From positions 2,232,001 through 2,296,000 of the forward strand of contig NZ_CP126268.1 in the NCBI RefSeq assembly GCF_003234795.2: a stretch of DNA of 64,000 nt, read 5' to 3'. The stretch comes from Curtobacterium sp. MCLR17_032. Lineage in GTDB: Bacteria; Actinomycetota; Actinomycetes; Actinomycetales; Microbacteriaceae. Below, in pieces: positions 25,664-34,563 of this stretch. A program made the position numbers and the translations under genes. The notes beneath the pieces were generated by a model. The model saw only the letters and a list, made by a program, of their open reading frames with translations. It did not search any database and was not told the DNA's origin. The first letter of the stretch is position 1; each line of letters starts with the position of its first letter.

Positions 25664-27027
25664 CCCGCGAAGTCGAAGTCCGCGCCGAGCTTGCGGAGCT
25701 TCGGGATGAAGTGCTCGTAGCCGCGGCTGATGATGCCGACGTTCGTGATGTGCGACTCGCCCTCGGCGGTCAGTGCCGCGATGAGGTGGCTGAACCCGCC
25801 CCGGAGGTCGGGGACACGGACGTTCGCACCGTGCAGCTTCGTCGGGCCGGTGACGACCGCGGCCTGCTCGAAGGGACGACGGGCGACACGGCGGTCGTGA
25901 CCCGGCAGGCCCTCCTTGTGCACGACGATGTCGGCACCCATCTCGTTCAGCGCGTCGGTGAAGCCGAAGCGGTTCTCGTAGACGGTCTCGTGCACGACGC
26001 TCTGGCCCTCGGCCTGCGTCAGGGCCACGACGAGCGGCTGCTGCCAGTCGGTCATGAAGCCGGGGTGCACGTCGGTCTCGATGACGACCGGCTTGAGGAC
26101 GTCGAGCTCGCGGTAGAACCGGATGCCGTCCTCCTGGATGTCGAACCCGCCGCCGACCTTGCGGAAGACGTTGAGGAACGTCATGAGCTCCTGCTGCTTG
26201 GCGCCCTCGACGAAGATGTCGCCGTTGGTGGCCAGCGCGGCGGAGGCCCAGCTCGCGGCCTCGTTGCGGTCGTTGATCGCGCGGTGGGTGTACCCGCGGA
26301 GCGACTTGACGCCCTCGATGAAGATCGTGCGGCTGGGCTCGACCGTGACGATCGCGCCCATCTTCTGCAGGATCGCGATGAGGTCCATGATCTCGGGCTC
26401 GATCGCCGCGTTGCGGAGCTCGGTGGTGCCCTCGGCGAGCACGGACGAGAGCAGGACCTGCTCGGTCGCCCCGACGCTCGGGTAGGGCAGCTCGATGTTC
26501 GCGCCCTTGAGACCGTTCGGCGCCGTGATGTGGATGCCGGAGATCTGCTTGTCGACGACGGCACCCATGGCGCGCAGTGCGTCGAGGTGGAAGTCGATCG
26601 GACGGTCGCCGATGCGGCAACCGCCGAGGTCGGGGATGAACGCCTCGCCCAGCTTGTGCAGCAGCGGGCCGCAGAACAGGATCGGGATCCGGCTCGACCC
26701 GGCGTGCGCGTCGATCTCGGCGAAGTGCGCGGACTCGACGCGGGACGGGTCGAGGATGAGCTCGCCACGGGCCGGGTCGGTCACGCGCACGCCGTGCACC
26801 TCGAGCAGGCCGCGGACGACCTTGACGTCGGAGATGTCCGGGACGTCCTTGAGGATCGACGGGGTGTCTCCGAGGAGCGCGGCGACCATGGCCTTGGTCG
26901 CCAGGTTCTTCGCACCGCGGACCTCGATGCGTCCCACGAGGGGCTTGCCCCCGCGGATGACGATCTCGTCCGACTTCAACCCGACGCGCGCCCCTGCGGC
27001 TGCTGCGTCCTGTACGAGAGAGTTCAC
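25660..27027 (-). CDS. murA: UDP-N-acetylglucosamine 1-carboxyvinyltransferase
   Basis: First committed step of peptidoglycan synthesis: transfers enolpyruvate from PEP to UDP-GlcNAc. The loop GGCRIGDRPIDFHLDAL keeps the catalytic cysteine, so fosfomycin sensitivity is expected. RGAKNLATKAMVAALL and the C-terminal DLRGGFSHLIAALTAEG are typical. The GTG at 27025-27027 overlaps the leuD TAG by one base and gives 455 residues; a TTG 30 bases earlier is the alternative. Confidence 0.94.
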   Translation of the reverse strand: MNSLVQDAAAAGARVGLKSDEIVIRGGKPLVGRIEVRGAKNLATKAMVAALLGDTPSILKDVPDISDVKVVRGLLEVHGVRVTDPARGELILDPSRVESAHFAEIDAHAGSSRIPILFCGPLLHKLGEAFIPDLGGCRIGDRPIDFHLDALRAMGAVVDKQISGIHITAPNGLKGANIELPYPSVGATEQVLLSSVLAEGTTELRNAAIEPEIMDLIAILQKMGAIVTVEPSRTIFIEGVKSLRGYTHRAINDRNEAASWASAALATNGDIFVEGAKQQELMTFLNVFRKVGGGFDIQEDGIRFYRELDVLKPVVIETDVHPGFMTDWQQPLVVALTQAEGQSVVHETVYENRFGFTDALNEMGADIVVHKEGLPGHDRRVARRPFEQAAVVTGPTKLHGANVRVPDLRGGFSHLIAALTAEGESHITNVGIISRGYEHFIPKLRKLGADFDFAG

Positions 27028-27623
27028 TACTTCACCGGCAATGTCTTCGGCCGCCAACTGGAGCGGCAGTGTTCGAACTCCGTGATCGAGGTCTCGTCAC
27101 GGAGGGTGAGCCCGATGTCGTCGAGCCCTTCCATCAACCGCCAACGAGTGTAAGCGTCGATCTCGAAAGCCACGTCCACGTCGCCGATCGACACGCGCTG
27201 TGTCGCGAGGTCCACCGTCGCCTCGATGCCCGGCTGTGCGTCGATCGCGGCCCACATCCGCTCGATCTCGGGCTCCGGCACCATCGCGGTGACCAATCCC
27301 TGCTTGCCGGCGTTGCCCTTGAAGATGTCCGCGAAACGGGGGGACACGACCACGCGGAAGCCGAAGTCGCGCAGGGCCCACACCGCGTGCTCGCGGGACG
27401 AGCCGGTGCCGAAGTCCGGTCCGGCGATCAGCACGCGGGCGCCCTGGAAGTCGGGCTGGTTGAGCACGAACTCGGGGTCCTGCCGCCATCCGGAGAACAG
27501 CGCGTCCTCGAAGCCGGTCTTCGTGACCCGCTTCAGGTAGACCGCGGGGATGATCTGGTCGGTGTCGACGTTCGACCGCTTCAGCGGTGCGGCGATCCCG
27601 GTGACGGTGCCGATCTTCTCCAT
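27027..27623 (-). CDS. leuD: 3-isopropylmalate dehydratase small subunit
   Basis: Small subunit of isopropylmalate isomerase in leucine synthesis. [15 protein letters not shown] and [17 protein letters not shown] are the swivel-domain signatures. The ATG overlaps the leuC stop (TGATG) and GGAGGGAA precedes it. Length 198. It is co-transcribed with leuC and runs straight into murA. Confidence 0.96.
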   Translation of the reverse strand: MEKIGTVTGIAAPLKRSNVDTDQIIPAVYLKRVTKTGFEDALFSGWRQDPEFVLNQPDFQGARVLIAGPDFGTGSSREHAVWALRDFGFRVVVSPRFADIFKGNAGKQGLVTAMVPEPEIERMWAAIDAQPGIEATVDLATQRVSIGDVDVAFEIDAYTRWRLMEGLDDIGLTLRDETSITEFEHCRSSWRPKTLPVK

Positions 27624-29074
27624 CAGTGGTTCCCTCCAGCGGTCACCGGGACGGCCCGGCGTGCGTCGTCGTCTTCCAGGTCCCACGGGCTCGAGAGCGT
27701 TCCGCGGACAGCGGTCGCTGCCGCGACGAGCGGCGAGACCAGGTGCGTGCGGCCGCCCTTGCCCTGCCGGCCCTCGAAGTTGCGGTTCGAGGTGGAGGCG
27801 CAGCGCTCCCCCGGCGCGAGCTGGTCGGGGTTCATGCCGAGGCACATCGAGCAGCCCGCGAAGCGCCACTCGGCACCGAAGGCGATGAAGACCTGGTCGA
27901 GCCCCTCGGCCTCGGCCTCGAGCCGGACTCGCGCGGACCCCGGCACGACCATCACGCGCACACCGGGCGCCTTCTCGCGGCCCTTGATGACGGAGGCGAA
28001 GGCGCGGAGGTCCTCGATGCGGGAGTTCGTGCAGGACCCCATGAAGACCGCGTCGACCGCGATGTCCTTCATCGGCGTCCCGGCCTGGATGTCCATGTAC
28101 TCGAGCGCGCGGGAGGCCGCGGCGCGGTCGTTCGGGTCGGCGTAGCCGGCCGGGTCCGGCACGGAGTCGGAGAGCGAGACGCCCTGGCCGGGGTTCGTGC
28201 CCCAGGTGACGAACGGCTCGAGCGTGTCGGCGTCGATGAAGACCTCGGCGTCGAACACCGCGTCGTCGTCGGTGGCGAGCGTGTCCCAGTACGCGACGGC
28301 GTCGTCCCAGTCGGAGCCGGTCGGGGCGTGGTCGCGGCCCTGGACGTAGTCGTACGTCGTCTGGTCGGGGGCCACCATGCCGGCGCGGGCGCCCGCTTCG
28401 ATCGACATGTTGCAGATGGTCATCCGGCCCTCCATCGAGAGCGCCCGGATCGCCGACCCGCGGTACTCCAGGACGTAGCCCTGCCCACCCCCGGTGCCGA
28501 TCTGCGCGATCACGGCCAGGATGATGTCCTTCGCCGTCACGCCCGGCCGCAGCGTGCCCTCGACCGTGACCGCCATCGTCTTGAAGGGCTTCAGGGGCAG
28601 GGTCTGCGTCGCCAGGACGTGCTCGACCTCGCTGGTGCCGATGCCGAACGCCATCGCGCCGAAGGCCCCGTGGGTCGAGGTGTGCGAGTCGCCGCAGACG
28701 ACGGTGATGCCGGGCATGGTCAGACCGAGCTGCGGACCGACGACGTGCACGATCCCCTGCTCCTTGTCGCCCAGGGAGTGCAGCCGGACGCCGAACTCCG
28801 CGCAGTTGCGGCGCAGGGTCTCGATCTGGGTGCGGCTCGTCGGGTCCGCGATCGGCCGGTCGATCGCGAGCGTCGGCGTGTTGTGGTCCTCGGTCGCGAT
28901 CGTGAGGTCGAGGCGACGCACCGGGCGACCGGCCTGACGGAGGCCGTCGAAGGCCTGCGGGCTGGTCACCTCGTGCACGAGGTGGAGGTCGATGTACAGG
29001 AGGTCGGGGTTGCCGTCCTCCCCCTTGACGACGACGTGGTCGTCCCACACCTTCTCGGCGAGCGTCCTGCCCAT
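27623..29074 (-). CDS. leuC: 3-isopropylmalate dehydratase large subunit
   Basis: Aconitase-family large subunit that isomerises 2- to 3-isopropylmalate using a 4Fe-4S cluster. Cluster ligands are in [12 protein letters not shown] and [33 protein letters not shown] is the other family signature. Length 483. ATG at 29072-29074 has GAGGAGG upstream, in contrast to its many leaderless neighbours, so this gene has a real 5' leader of about 45-50 nt. Confidence 0.97.
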   Translation of the reverse strand: MGRTLAEKVWDDHVVVKGEDGNPDLLYIDLHLVHEVTSPQAFDGLRQAGRPVRRLDLTIATEDHNTPTLAIDRPIADPTSRTQIETLRRNCAEFGVRLHSLGDKEQGIVHVVGPQLGLTMPGITVVCGDSHTSTHGAFGAMAFGIGTSEVEHVLATQTLPLKPFKTMAVTVEGTLRPGVTAKDIILAVIAQIGTGGGQGYVLEYRGSAIRALSMEGRMTICNMSIEAGARAGMVAPDQTTYDYVQGRDHAPTGSDWDDAVAYWDTLATDDDAVFDAEVFIDADTLEPFVTWGTNPGQGVSLSDSVPDPAGYADPNDRAAASRALEYMDIQAGTPMKDIAVDAVFMGSCTNSRIEDLRAFASVIKGREKAPGVRVMVVPGSARVRLEAEAEGLDQVFIAFGAEWRFAGCSMCLGMNPDQLAPGERCASTSNRNFEGRQGKGGRTHLVSPLVAAATAVRGTLSSPWDLEDDDARRAVPVTAGGNH

Positions 29075-29128
29075 GCCCGTGCCTCCTCGCTTCGCGTTGC
29101 GACACCGCTGACACGGCGTCGTCCGAGC

Positions 29129-29151
29129 ACTCTAGCAGCTTGGTATACCAA
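29129..29151 (-). promoter_or_regulatory. leuCD promoter with palindromic operator
   Basis: The perfect 12-bp palindrome TTGGTATACCAA (29140-29151) is followed on the minus strand, after 5 nt, by TAGAGT (29134-29129), a good -10 box. A regulator bound there would cover the -35/spacer region. A near-identical palindrome precedes ilvD. Confidence 0.65.
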
Positions 29152-29221
29152 TCGCGTGACGACAGCCGGGAGGCCCGCCACGAGTCGACGACACCCGTCG
29201 CGGTGAGAGGATGGCCAGGAC

Positions 29222-30289
29222 ATGACGACCGCTCCGCACTCGACCCGCACGACCAACCTCGAGGGCGCAGCGCGCGCCGCGATCGCGGGCGGTGTCCCGC
29301 TCGCGCTGCTCGTCGGACTCGGGATGCCGCAGTACGCCGCCTTCGCGCTGTTCGCCGGCTTCACCGCGATCTTCGGCGCGACCGAGCCGTACCGGCAGCG
29401 TGCCGTGACCACCGGGGTCGCCGGGTCGCTGCAGGTCGCGTGCATGGCCGCGGGCATCGCGGTGTCGCTGCTCGGGTCGCCGCTGTGGCTGCAGGGCGCC
29501 GGCCTCGTCGTGGTGCTGGTCGTCGCGGTCGCCACGCTCAGCGCCCTCCGGACGATCCCCGCCCAACCGATCTTCCCGGTGTTCGCGTTCGTCGTCTCGG
29601 CCCTCGTGCCGGTGCACACCGGCGACCTGCCGCTCGTCGCCGCGATCATCCTCGGCTCCGTCGCCTGGGCGTGGCTCGTCGCGATGTCCGGCGCGGGCTT
29701 CCGCCGGGTCCTGCACCCGCACGCACCGCACCGGTTCCGTCCGCTCGCGGCCCGGAAGCACCGGTCGCTGGCGGTCCTCCGGACCTCGGCACTCTGGGAG
29801 ACCATCGGCCACAACGTCGTCGGCGCGCTCGCGGCCGGGACGGTCGCCGAGTCCCTGCCGGGTCTCGGTCACCCGTACTGGGCCGTGATCGCCGTCGTGT
29901 CGACGCTGCCGGCGCTCCGGCAGCGACACACGGTCTCGCGCGCCGTCCAGCGTGTCGTCGGCACCGTCGGCGGGACGGTCGTCGCGGTCGGGATCCTGCT
30001 GCTCGAACCCTCGGCGTGGTGGATCGTCGTCATCGCCGTCGTCGGGCAGTTCATGGCCGAGGTCTTCGTCGCGCGGAACTACGCCGTCTGCCTGCTGTTC
30101 CTCACGCCGCTGGCCCTGGCGGTGTCGTGGCTGAGCCTGCCGGAGGCCCCGGGGCTCCTGGCGCTCGACCGGATCGTGCAGACGCTGCTCGGCGCCGTCG
30201 TCAGCGTGGCGCTCCTGGCGGTCGGACGCGTCGTCGAACGGCGCCGTGGTCGGGCACTGGGGGCGACCAGCAGCATCCGCACGGTCTGA
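29222..30289 (+). CDS. FUSC/aromatic acid exporter family membrane protein
   Basis: A 355-residue protein with two similar halves, each of about five hydrophobic segments, separated by a basic stretch ([17 protein letters not shown]). The second half carries [38 protein letters not shown] (cited only for its core, GHPYWAVIA and RAVQRVVGT), which is characteristic of the FUSC family. Some members export aromatic acids; this one has no obvious specificity clue. GGCCAGGA before the ATG is a modest ribosome site. Divergent from leuC. Confidence 0.8.
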   Translation: MTTAPHSTRTTNLEGAARAAIAGGVPLALLVGLGMPQYAAFALFAGFTAIFGATEPYRQRAVTTGVAGSLQVACMAAGIAVSLLGSPLWLQGAGLVVVLVVAVATLSALRTIPAQPIFPVFAFVVSALVPVHTGDLPLVAAIILGSVAWAWLVAMSGAGFRRVLHPHAPHRFRPLAARKHRSLAVLRTSALWETIGHNVVGALAAGTVAESLPGLGHPYWAVIAVVSTLPALRQRHTVSRAVQRVVGTVGGTVVAVGILLLEPSAWWIVVIAVVGQFMAEVFVARNYAVCLLFLTPLALAVSWLSLPEAPGLLALDRIVQTLLGAVVSVALLAVGRVVERRRGRALGATSSIRTV

Positions 30290-30329
30290 CCGCACCGCCC
30301 CCGACGCCGGCATCGGGCAGGCTGGGGAC

Positions 30330-30752
30330 ATGGACACCGCCGACTACACGCTGCTGCCGACCGCCCCGCCGCTCCAGGACTACCTGCGGCTCCGGCGTGA
30401 CTCCGGGCTGACCCCGGTGACGGCCGAGCAGGGTGCGCCGGCGATCGCGGGTGCCTGGTCGGCCTGCCACGTCGTCGACGCCGACGGCACACCGGTCGCG
30501 ATGGGACGCGTGATCGGCGACGGCGGCTGGTACTTCCACGTCGTCGACGTCGCAACCGACCCGGCACACCAGCGGCAGGGGCTCGGCCGAGCGGTCGTCG
30601 AGTGGCTGGTGGCGGACATCCGCGACCGGGCTCCCGAGGGGCCCTACGTGTCGCTCATCGGGGACCCGCCGGGGCAGCGCCTGTACCGCTCGCTCGGGTT
30701 CGAGGACGTCACCCCGAGCCTCGGCATGGGGATCGTGCTCAGCGCCGACTGA
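30330..30752 (+). CDS. GNAT family N-acetyltransferase
   Basis: A 140-residue acetyl-CoA-dependent acyltransferase. Motif A is VATDPAHQRQGLGRAVVEWL (about residues 72-91), which binds the pyrophosphate of acetyl-CoA; YRSLGFEDVTP forms the C-terminal strand. Substrate unknown. ATG at 30330 follows GGGG. It is 40 nt past the FUSC gene and may be co-transcribed with it. Confidence 0.87.
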   Translation: MDTADYTLLPTAPPLQDYLRLRRDSGLTPVTAEQGAPAIAGAWSACHVVDADGTPVAMGRVIGDGGWYFHVVDVATDPAHQRQGLGRAVVEWLVADIRDRAPEGPYVSLIGDPPGQRLYRSLGFEDVTPSLGMGIVLSAD

Positions 30753-30777
30753 CCGCGGACGCCGGGCCGGACGGCGG

Positions 30778-30806
30778 CGGGCGGCGGGGATCGTCACCGC
30801 CGCCCG
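30778..30806. terminator. Convergent GC hairpin
   Basis: Ten-base perfect stem CGGGCGGCGG/CCGCCGCCCG with a 9-nt loop between the GNAT and phosphatase stop codons. It lacks a T-tract but sits where a bidirectional terminator is expected. Confidence 0.65.
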
Positions 30807-30820
30807 TGCCGTTCGTCACC

Positions 30821-31423
30821 TCAGGACGGGGTGATGTTCCAGGCGTCGATGACCGGTCGGCCGTGCTCGTACCCGAGCGTGCTGACCGTCGCCGTGCCGA
30901 GCTTGAGCACCGCGCCGTCCTGCGGCGCGAGACGGATCCAGGCGGCGCCGAGGGCACGGAGCACGTGGCCGTGCGCGACGAAGATCGCGTCATGGCCCTC
31001 GGCGAGGACCGGGCGCGCGCGGTTGATGACCCGCTCGACCCGGACCCGGACCTCGGCGGCGTTCTCGCCGGGCGTGTCACCGGCGGGGACGCCGTCGGTC
31101 CAGAGGTCCCACGGGCCGTGCCGCTGGACCTTGATCTGCGGCGTCGTCAGGCCCTCGTACGCGCCGTAGTCCCACTCGTACAGGTCTTCGTCGAGCTCCG
31201 GGTCGACGCCGATGATGCGGGCGGTCTCGCGGGCCCGGGCGAGGGGGCTCGACAGGGCGAGCGCGAAGTCGCGGTCCGCCAGGTACCGGGCGGCCCGCTC
31301 GGCCTGCGCGACGCCGTTCTCCGTCAACGGGATGTCGGTGCGGCCGGTGTGCTGCCCGCTCTTCGACCACTCCGTCTCTCCGTGGCGGACGAGGACGAGT
31401 TCGCCGGGGCGTTCCGAGGTCAT
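30821..31423 (-). CDS. Histidine phosphatase family protein
   Basis: A 200-residue phosphoglycerate mutase-like phosphatase. The catalytic LVRHGETEWSKSGQHTG motif is at residues 11-27, a general acid lies in EDLYEWDYGAYEG, and the second histidine is in FVAHGHVLRALG. Family members dephosphorylate small phospho-compounds; the substrate is not predictable. The ATG overlaps the upstream crcB stop (ATGA), so it belongs to a crcB-crcB-phosphatase operon. Confidence 0.9.
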   Translation of the reverse strand: MTSERPGELVLVRHGETEWSKSGQHTGRTDIPLTENGVAQAERAARYLADRDFALALSSPLARARETARIIGVDPELDEDLYEWDYGAYEGLTTPQIKVQRHGPWDLWTDGVPAGDTPGENAAEVRVRVERVINRARPVLAEGHDAIFVAHGHVLRALGAAWIRLAPQDGAVLKLGTATVSTLGYEHGRPVIDAWNITPS

Positions 31424-31794
31424 GTGTTCCTTCCGAGCTGGAGGCCGAGCGCAGCAGCGCCGACCGAGACGACGAGCATCCCGAGGCCGTTCAGGACGGC
31501 GAGCCGGGTCTTGCCGGATCGGAGGAGCTGCACGGTCTCGACGCTCGCCGTCGAGAACGTCGTGTACCCACCCATCATGCCCGTCCCGAGCACGGCGACC
31601 ATCGGGGCGGCGAGTGTGCCGGCCTCCCCCAGGCCCGTGACGAAGCCGAGGACGAGTGATCCGGAGACGTTGATCAGCAGCGTGCCGAGGGGGAACCGGG
31701 TCACCCGTGCCTTGACGACGCCGTCCAGGACGAACCGGAGCGCGGCCCCGACCCCGCCACCGACGGCGACGACCACCAGCACGAGGGCGGTCAC
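31420..31794 (-). CDS. crcB: CrcB/Fluc fluoride channel subunit 1
   Basis: A 124-residue, four-helix protein that expels fluoride. GGGVGAALRFVLD at the N-terminus and NVSGSLVLGF and GGYTTFSTASVETV are Fluc signatures; the last contains the pore Phe/Thr region. Some Fluc channels are heterodimers from paired genes; the second gene is directly upstream. GTG start overlaps its stop as GTGA. Confidence 0.92.
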   Translation of the reverse strand: MTALVLVVVAVGGGVGAALRFVLDGVVKARVTRFPLGTLLINVSGSLVLGFVTGLGEAGTLAAPMVAVLGTGMMGGYTTFSTASVETVQLLRSGKTRLAVLNGLGMLVVSVGAAALGLQLGRNT

Positions 31795-32234
31795 CGCGCT
31801 GCCCGCTCCGTCAGCGCACCGGCCACCGCGAGTCCGGCGACCACGGCGACGAGCCCGAGCACGACCGACAGCAGTGCGTACCCGCTACCGGCAGCCCACC
31901 GACCACCGTCGAGCAGCCGTGCGGTGTCGTCGGCCAGGGTGCTGTACGTCGTGAAGCCGCCGAGCACGCCGGTCCCGACGAACAGTCGGAGCGACCGACG
32001 TCGGCCGACGTCCGGGCCCCGACGCGCGAGGGTGTCGAGCAGCAGGCCGAGGCAGAACGCGCCGACGACGTTGATCGCGAGGATGCTCCAGCTGATCCCG
32101 TCGACGGCCGGGAACGCCTGGGCGAGGAGCGCCCGGACGGCGGTGCCGACCGCGCCGCCGAGCGCCACGAGGGCGATCAGCGACCAGCGGGTGTGTGGCG
32201 GTCCGTCCTGCGGTGGTGCTCCGGTCGAGTCCAT
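31791..32234 (-). CDS. crcB: CrcB/Fluc fluoride channel subunit 2
   Basis: A 147-residue partner of the downstream CrcB. GGAVGTAVRALLAQ, INVVGAFCLGLLLD and GGFTTYSTLADDTARL mark the family. The ATG at 32232-32234 has GGAGG 8 nt upstream; a GTG 18 bases earlier is less likely. No fluoride-riboswitch sequence was recognised between it and the tRNA terminator. Confidence 0.92.
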   Translation of the reverse strand: MDSTGAPPQDGPPHTRWSLIALVALGGAVGTAVRALLAQAFPAVDGISWSILAINVVGAFCLGLLLDTLARRGPDVGRRRSLRLFVGTGVLGGFTTYSTLADDTARLLDGGRWAAGSGYALLSVVLGLVAVVAGLAVAGALTERAAR

Positions 32235-32273
32235 ACCGACATCCTCCTGCACCCGTTCGCCCGGGAACGACGA

Positions 32274-32304
32274 AGTCCCCCGCCCGGAACCCGGACGAGG
32301 GACT
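32274..32304 (-). terminator. Terminator after the tRNA-Glu pair
   Basis: A hairpin AGTCCCTCGTCCGG/CCGGGCGGGGGACT (minus strand, with two mismatches) starts eight bases past the second-transcribed tRNA-Glu. The bases after it, TTCGTCGTTCCC, also follow the tRNA-Gln terminator. Confidence 0.7.
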
Positions 32305-32311
32305 GCATGCG

Positions 32312-32387
32312 TGGTGACCCCAGCGGGATTCGAACCCGCGTTACCGCCGTGAGAGGGCAGCGTACTAGGCCGCTATACGATGGGGCC
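32312..32387 (-). tRNA. tRNA-Glu (CTC), copy 1
   Basis: The minus strand reads GGCCCCATCGTATAGCGG...; the acceptor GGCCCCA pairs with TGGGGTC, the anticodon loop is CTCTCAC with CTC at 34-36, the T loop is GGTTCGAATCC, and CCA is encoded (32314-32312). The anticodon stem contains a T-G wobble (CTGCC/GGCGG), unlike copy 2. Confidence 0.96.
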
Positions 32388-32420
32388 GCGGCGATGTGTC
32401 GGTTCGGAGTGTGTCACTCG

Positions 32421-32496
32421 TGGTGACCCCAGCGGGATTCGAACCCGCGTTACCGCCGTGAGAGGGCGGCGTACTAGGCCACTGTACGATGGGGCC
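32421..32496 (-). tRNA. tRNA-Glu (CTC), copy 2
   Basis: Same acceptor, T arm and anticodon CTC as copy 1 but with a fully paired CCGCC/GGCGG anticodon stem and a changed D stem (CGTACAGTGG). CCA is encoded. It is transcribed first; a 33-nt spacer separates the two, so both come from one precursor. Confidence 0.96.
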
Positions 32497-32514
32497 GTTC
32501 CGACAACTCGACAA

Positions 32515-32543
32515 GTATTGCACAGGGTGTGATCGAGCGCCAA
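32515..32543 (-). promoter_or_regulatory. Promoter of the tRNA-Glu pair
   Basis: TTGGCG (32543-32538), a 17-bp spacer and CAATAC(T) (32520-32515) form a good housekeeping-type promoter 19 nt before the first tRNA-Glu. Confidence 0.65.
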
Positions 32544-32600
32544 AACGGCCGTGCCCACGCCGGTGTGTCGCCGGTCTCAGCGGTGTCTCCCGGCCGGTCC

Positions 32601-33233
32601 TCAGACCGTGAGCGACTCCCCCGGCTCGAGCACGACGACCTGGCCGGCGGGCTCGACGACCTGCCGGATCCGGTCGGTGTGCCCGGCGAACCCGATGTCG
32701 GAGAGGGTGGCCTCGTGGATCGGGACCGCCCGGCGTGGGGCGACGACGGCCAGGTGGTCCATCAGCTCGCCGATCTTGAGCCACGGCGCCCCGACCGGCG
32801 TCGCGAACACCTCGACGGGCACCCCCGGGTCGATGTAGGCGTCGCCCGGGTGGAACAAGGAGCCGTTGACGAGCACCCCGGTGTTGTCGACGACCGGCAC
32901 CGACGAGTGGATGAGCTGGTGCCGTGTGCCGTGGAAGGTCAGGGTGAAGGCACCCACGGTCCGGGTGTCCCCGTCCGTCACGACGTCGACTGCGACGGAC
33001 CCGGCGAGCGCCGACGCGACCCCGGCCGGTCCGAACACGGGGATGCCGGGGTTCCGCTGCAGGATCCGCGTGAGCTGCCCCGCCGTGCCGTGGTCCGGGT
33101 GCTCGTGCGTGACGACGACGGCGACGACGCCACCCGTGTCGACCGGCCGAGTGTAGGCACCGGGGTCGATGACCAGGCGTTCGCCGTCCTGCTCGACGAC
33201 GAGACAAGCGTGCTCGAGTTTCGTGACCAGCAT
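32601..33233 (-). CDS. MBL-fold metal-dependent hydrolase (UlaG-like)
   Basis: A 210-residue metallo-beta-lactamase fold protein. VVVTHEHPDHGTAGQL supplies HxHxDH (about residues 42-47), and further ligands are in FHPGDAYIDP and VPIHEATLSD. The N-terminal KLEHACLVVEQDGERLVIDPG resembles the UlaG/YtnP-type small hydrolases. Substrate unknown. ATG lies 7 nt from TAGCCT, so leaderless. It is separated from the LacI gene by 35 bp with the same orientation. Confidence 0.88.
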   Translation of the reverse strand: MLVTKLEHACLVVEQDGERLVIDPGAYTRPVDTGGVVAVVVTHEHPDHGTAGQLTRILQRNPGIPVFGPAGVASALAGSVAVDVVTDGDTRTVGAFTLTFHGTRHQLIHSSVPVVDNTGVLVNGSLFHPGDAYIDPGVPVEVFATPVGAPWLKIGELMDHLAVVAPRRAVPIHEATLSDIGFAGHTDRIRQVVEPAGQVVVLEPGESLTV

Positions 33234-33268
33234 GCGGGCGAGGCTACGCCCGACGCCGCCAGAGGCCC

Positions 33269-34276
33269 TCACCGGCACGGCGGCGCGGTCGACCCGCGCA
33301 CCACCAGCCGCGCGGCGGACGGCGCGAGCGGCGCCGGGGAAGCACCCTGGGCCTCCAGGACGACGGCCCGTGCGGCCACGCGACCCTGCGCCTCCGGGTC
33401 CTGCGCGACGGTCGTCAGACCGAGGACCTCGCCGTACTCGTGCCCGTCGACGCCGGTGACGGAGAGGTCCCGTGGCACGTCGAGCCCGAGCCGGTGCGCG
33501 GCGACCACCACGCCGAGTGCCATCTCGTCGGAGGCGCAGACGACCGCGGTCGGTCGCTCGGCAGCCGGCACGTCGAGCAGGGCGGTACCGGCGACGACGC
33601 CGCCAGAGAACGAGAACCGGCCGTCGGCGTACCAGGCGGGGTGGACCGGCGCTCCGGCGCGCTCCATGGCCGCGGTGAACCCGTCGCGCCGGCGGTACGG
33701 CACGGCCACGCTGAACCCGGCTTCGTCCTGCCCACCGACGTAGGCGACCTCGCGGTGTCCGAGGCCGGTGAGGTGCGTGACCGCCAGGGCCGCGACCTCG
33801 TGGTCGTCGACGCCGACGTTCCGCAGGTCGTGCGCTGGACCGCCGATCACGACGGTCGGCAGCTCGCTCACCTGCAGCTCGCGTCGCTCGGTCGCGTCGA
33901 GGACCAGCGACAGCAGCACCAGCGCGTCGACCCGCTGGCGCAGCATCGTGCGGCGGAAGGCCCGGTGCCGGTCGCCGCCGGGGCCACCGAGGTTGTAGAG
34001 GACCAGGTCGTAGCCGGCGGCCCGGAGCTCCGCGTCGACCCCGCCCAGGGCCTTCGTGGTGAACCAGCGGTCGATCACCGGCACGACGACCCCGACCGCG
34101 TGCTGGCGGCCGGTGGCCAGACCGGCCGCCGCCGAACTCGGGACGTACCCGAGTTCGTCGGCGACCCGACGCACCTGGTCGATGGTCGTGCCCGCAACGG
34201 TCGGCAGGCCGCGGAGCGCCCGCGAGACGGTCGCCTTCGACAGCCCCGTCGCGTGCGCGATCTCCTGGATCCCCAC
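33269..34276 (-). CDS. LacI family transcriptional regulator of the sugar importer
   Basis: A 335-residue repressor. The N-terminal HTH is IQEIAHATGLSKATVSRALRG, followed by the hinge helix (LGYVPSSAAAGLATGR) and a periplasmic-binding-like sensor domain. The GTG start at 34274-34276 follows the small membrane protein by 21 bp. As the last gene of the SBP-permease operon it probably reports import of the sugar and binds the palindrome at 37996-38009, which would make it autoregulatory. Confidence 0.92.
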   Translation of the reverse strand: MGIQEIAHATGLSKATVSRALRGLPTVAGTTIDQVRRVADELGYVPSSAAAGLATGRQHAVGVVVPVIDRWFTTKALGGVDAELRAAGYDLVLYNLGGPGGDRHRAFRRTMLRQRVDALVLLSLVLDATERRELQVSELPTVVIGGPAHDLRNVGVDDHEVAALAVTHLTGLGHREVAYVGGQDEAGFSVAVPYRRRDGFTAAMERAGAPVHPAWYADGRFSFSGGVVAGTALLDVPAAERPTAVVCASDEMALGVVVAAHRLGLDVPRDLSVTGVDGHEYGEVLGLTTVAQDPEAQGRVAARAVVLEAQGASPAPLAPSAARLVVRGSTAPPCR

Positions 34277-34297
34277 GTGCTTCTGCCGGGAGGCCCG

Positions 34298-34561
34298 TCA
34301 GCGGCCGGACACGCGCGTCGCGGCCGGCCCGTGCTCGGCCTGGGCAGCGTCCGCGGTCCGCCGGAGCACCCGGCGTCGCCACCGGTCCAGGAGGACGATC
34401 GCCACGACGGCGCCGAGGAGGGTGAGGGCCCACCCGAGCGCCGGTCGCCCGGTCAGCTCGCAGAACACCGTGACGCCGAAGAACAGCAGACCGAAGCACC
34501 CGACGAAACCGATGGCCTCCTCGATCCGCGACGTCGGCCGGAGGGGCGCGCGCTGGGCCAT
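34298..34561 (-). CDS. Small membrane protein within the sugar ABC operon
   Basis: An 87-residue protein with two hydrophobic helices (IGFVGCFGLLFFGVTVF and ALGWALTLLGAVVAIVLLD), basic loops and a polar tail. Its ATG is 2 nt past the permease stop, so it is translated with it. No known domain; a subunit or regulator of the importer is possible but unproven. Confidence 0.75.
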   Translation of the reverse strand: MAQRAPLRPTSRIEEAIGFVGCFGLLFFGVTVFCELTGRPALGWALTLLGAVVAIVLLDRWRRRVLRRTADAAQAEHGPAATRVSGR

Positions 34562-34563
34562 CG

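Noticed and set aside
30821..32234. Defence island suggested by the phosphatase-CrcB-CrcB operon
   Set aside because: All three are ordinary housekeeping families; fluoride export needs no defence explanation.
32235..32311. Fluoride riboswitch before the crcB pair
   Set aside because: The short region is filled by the tRNA terminator and the ribosome site; no fluoride-aptamer sequence was recognised.
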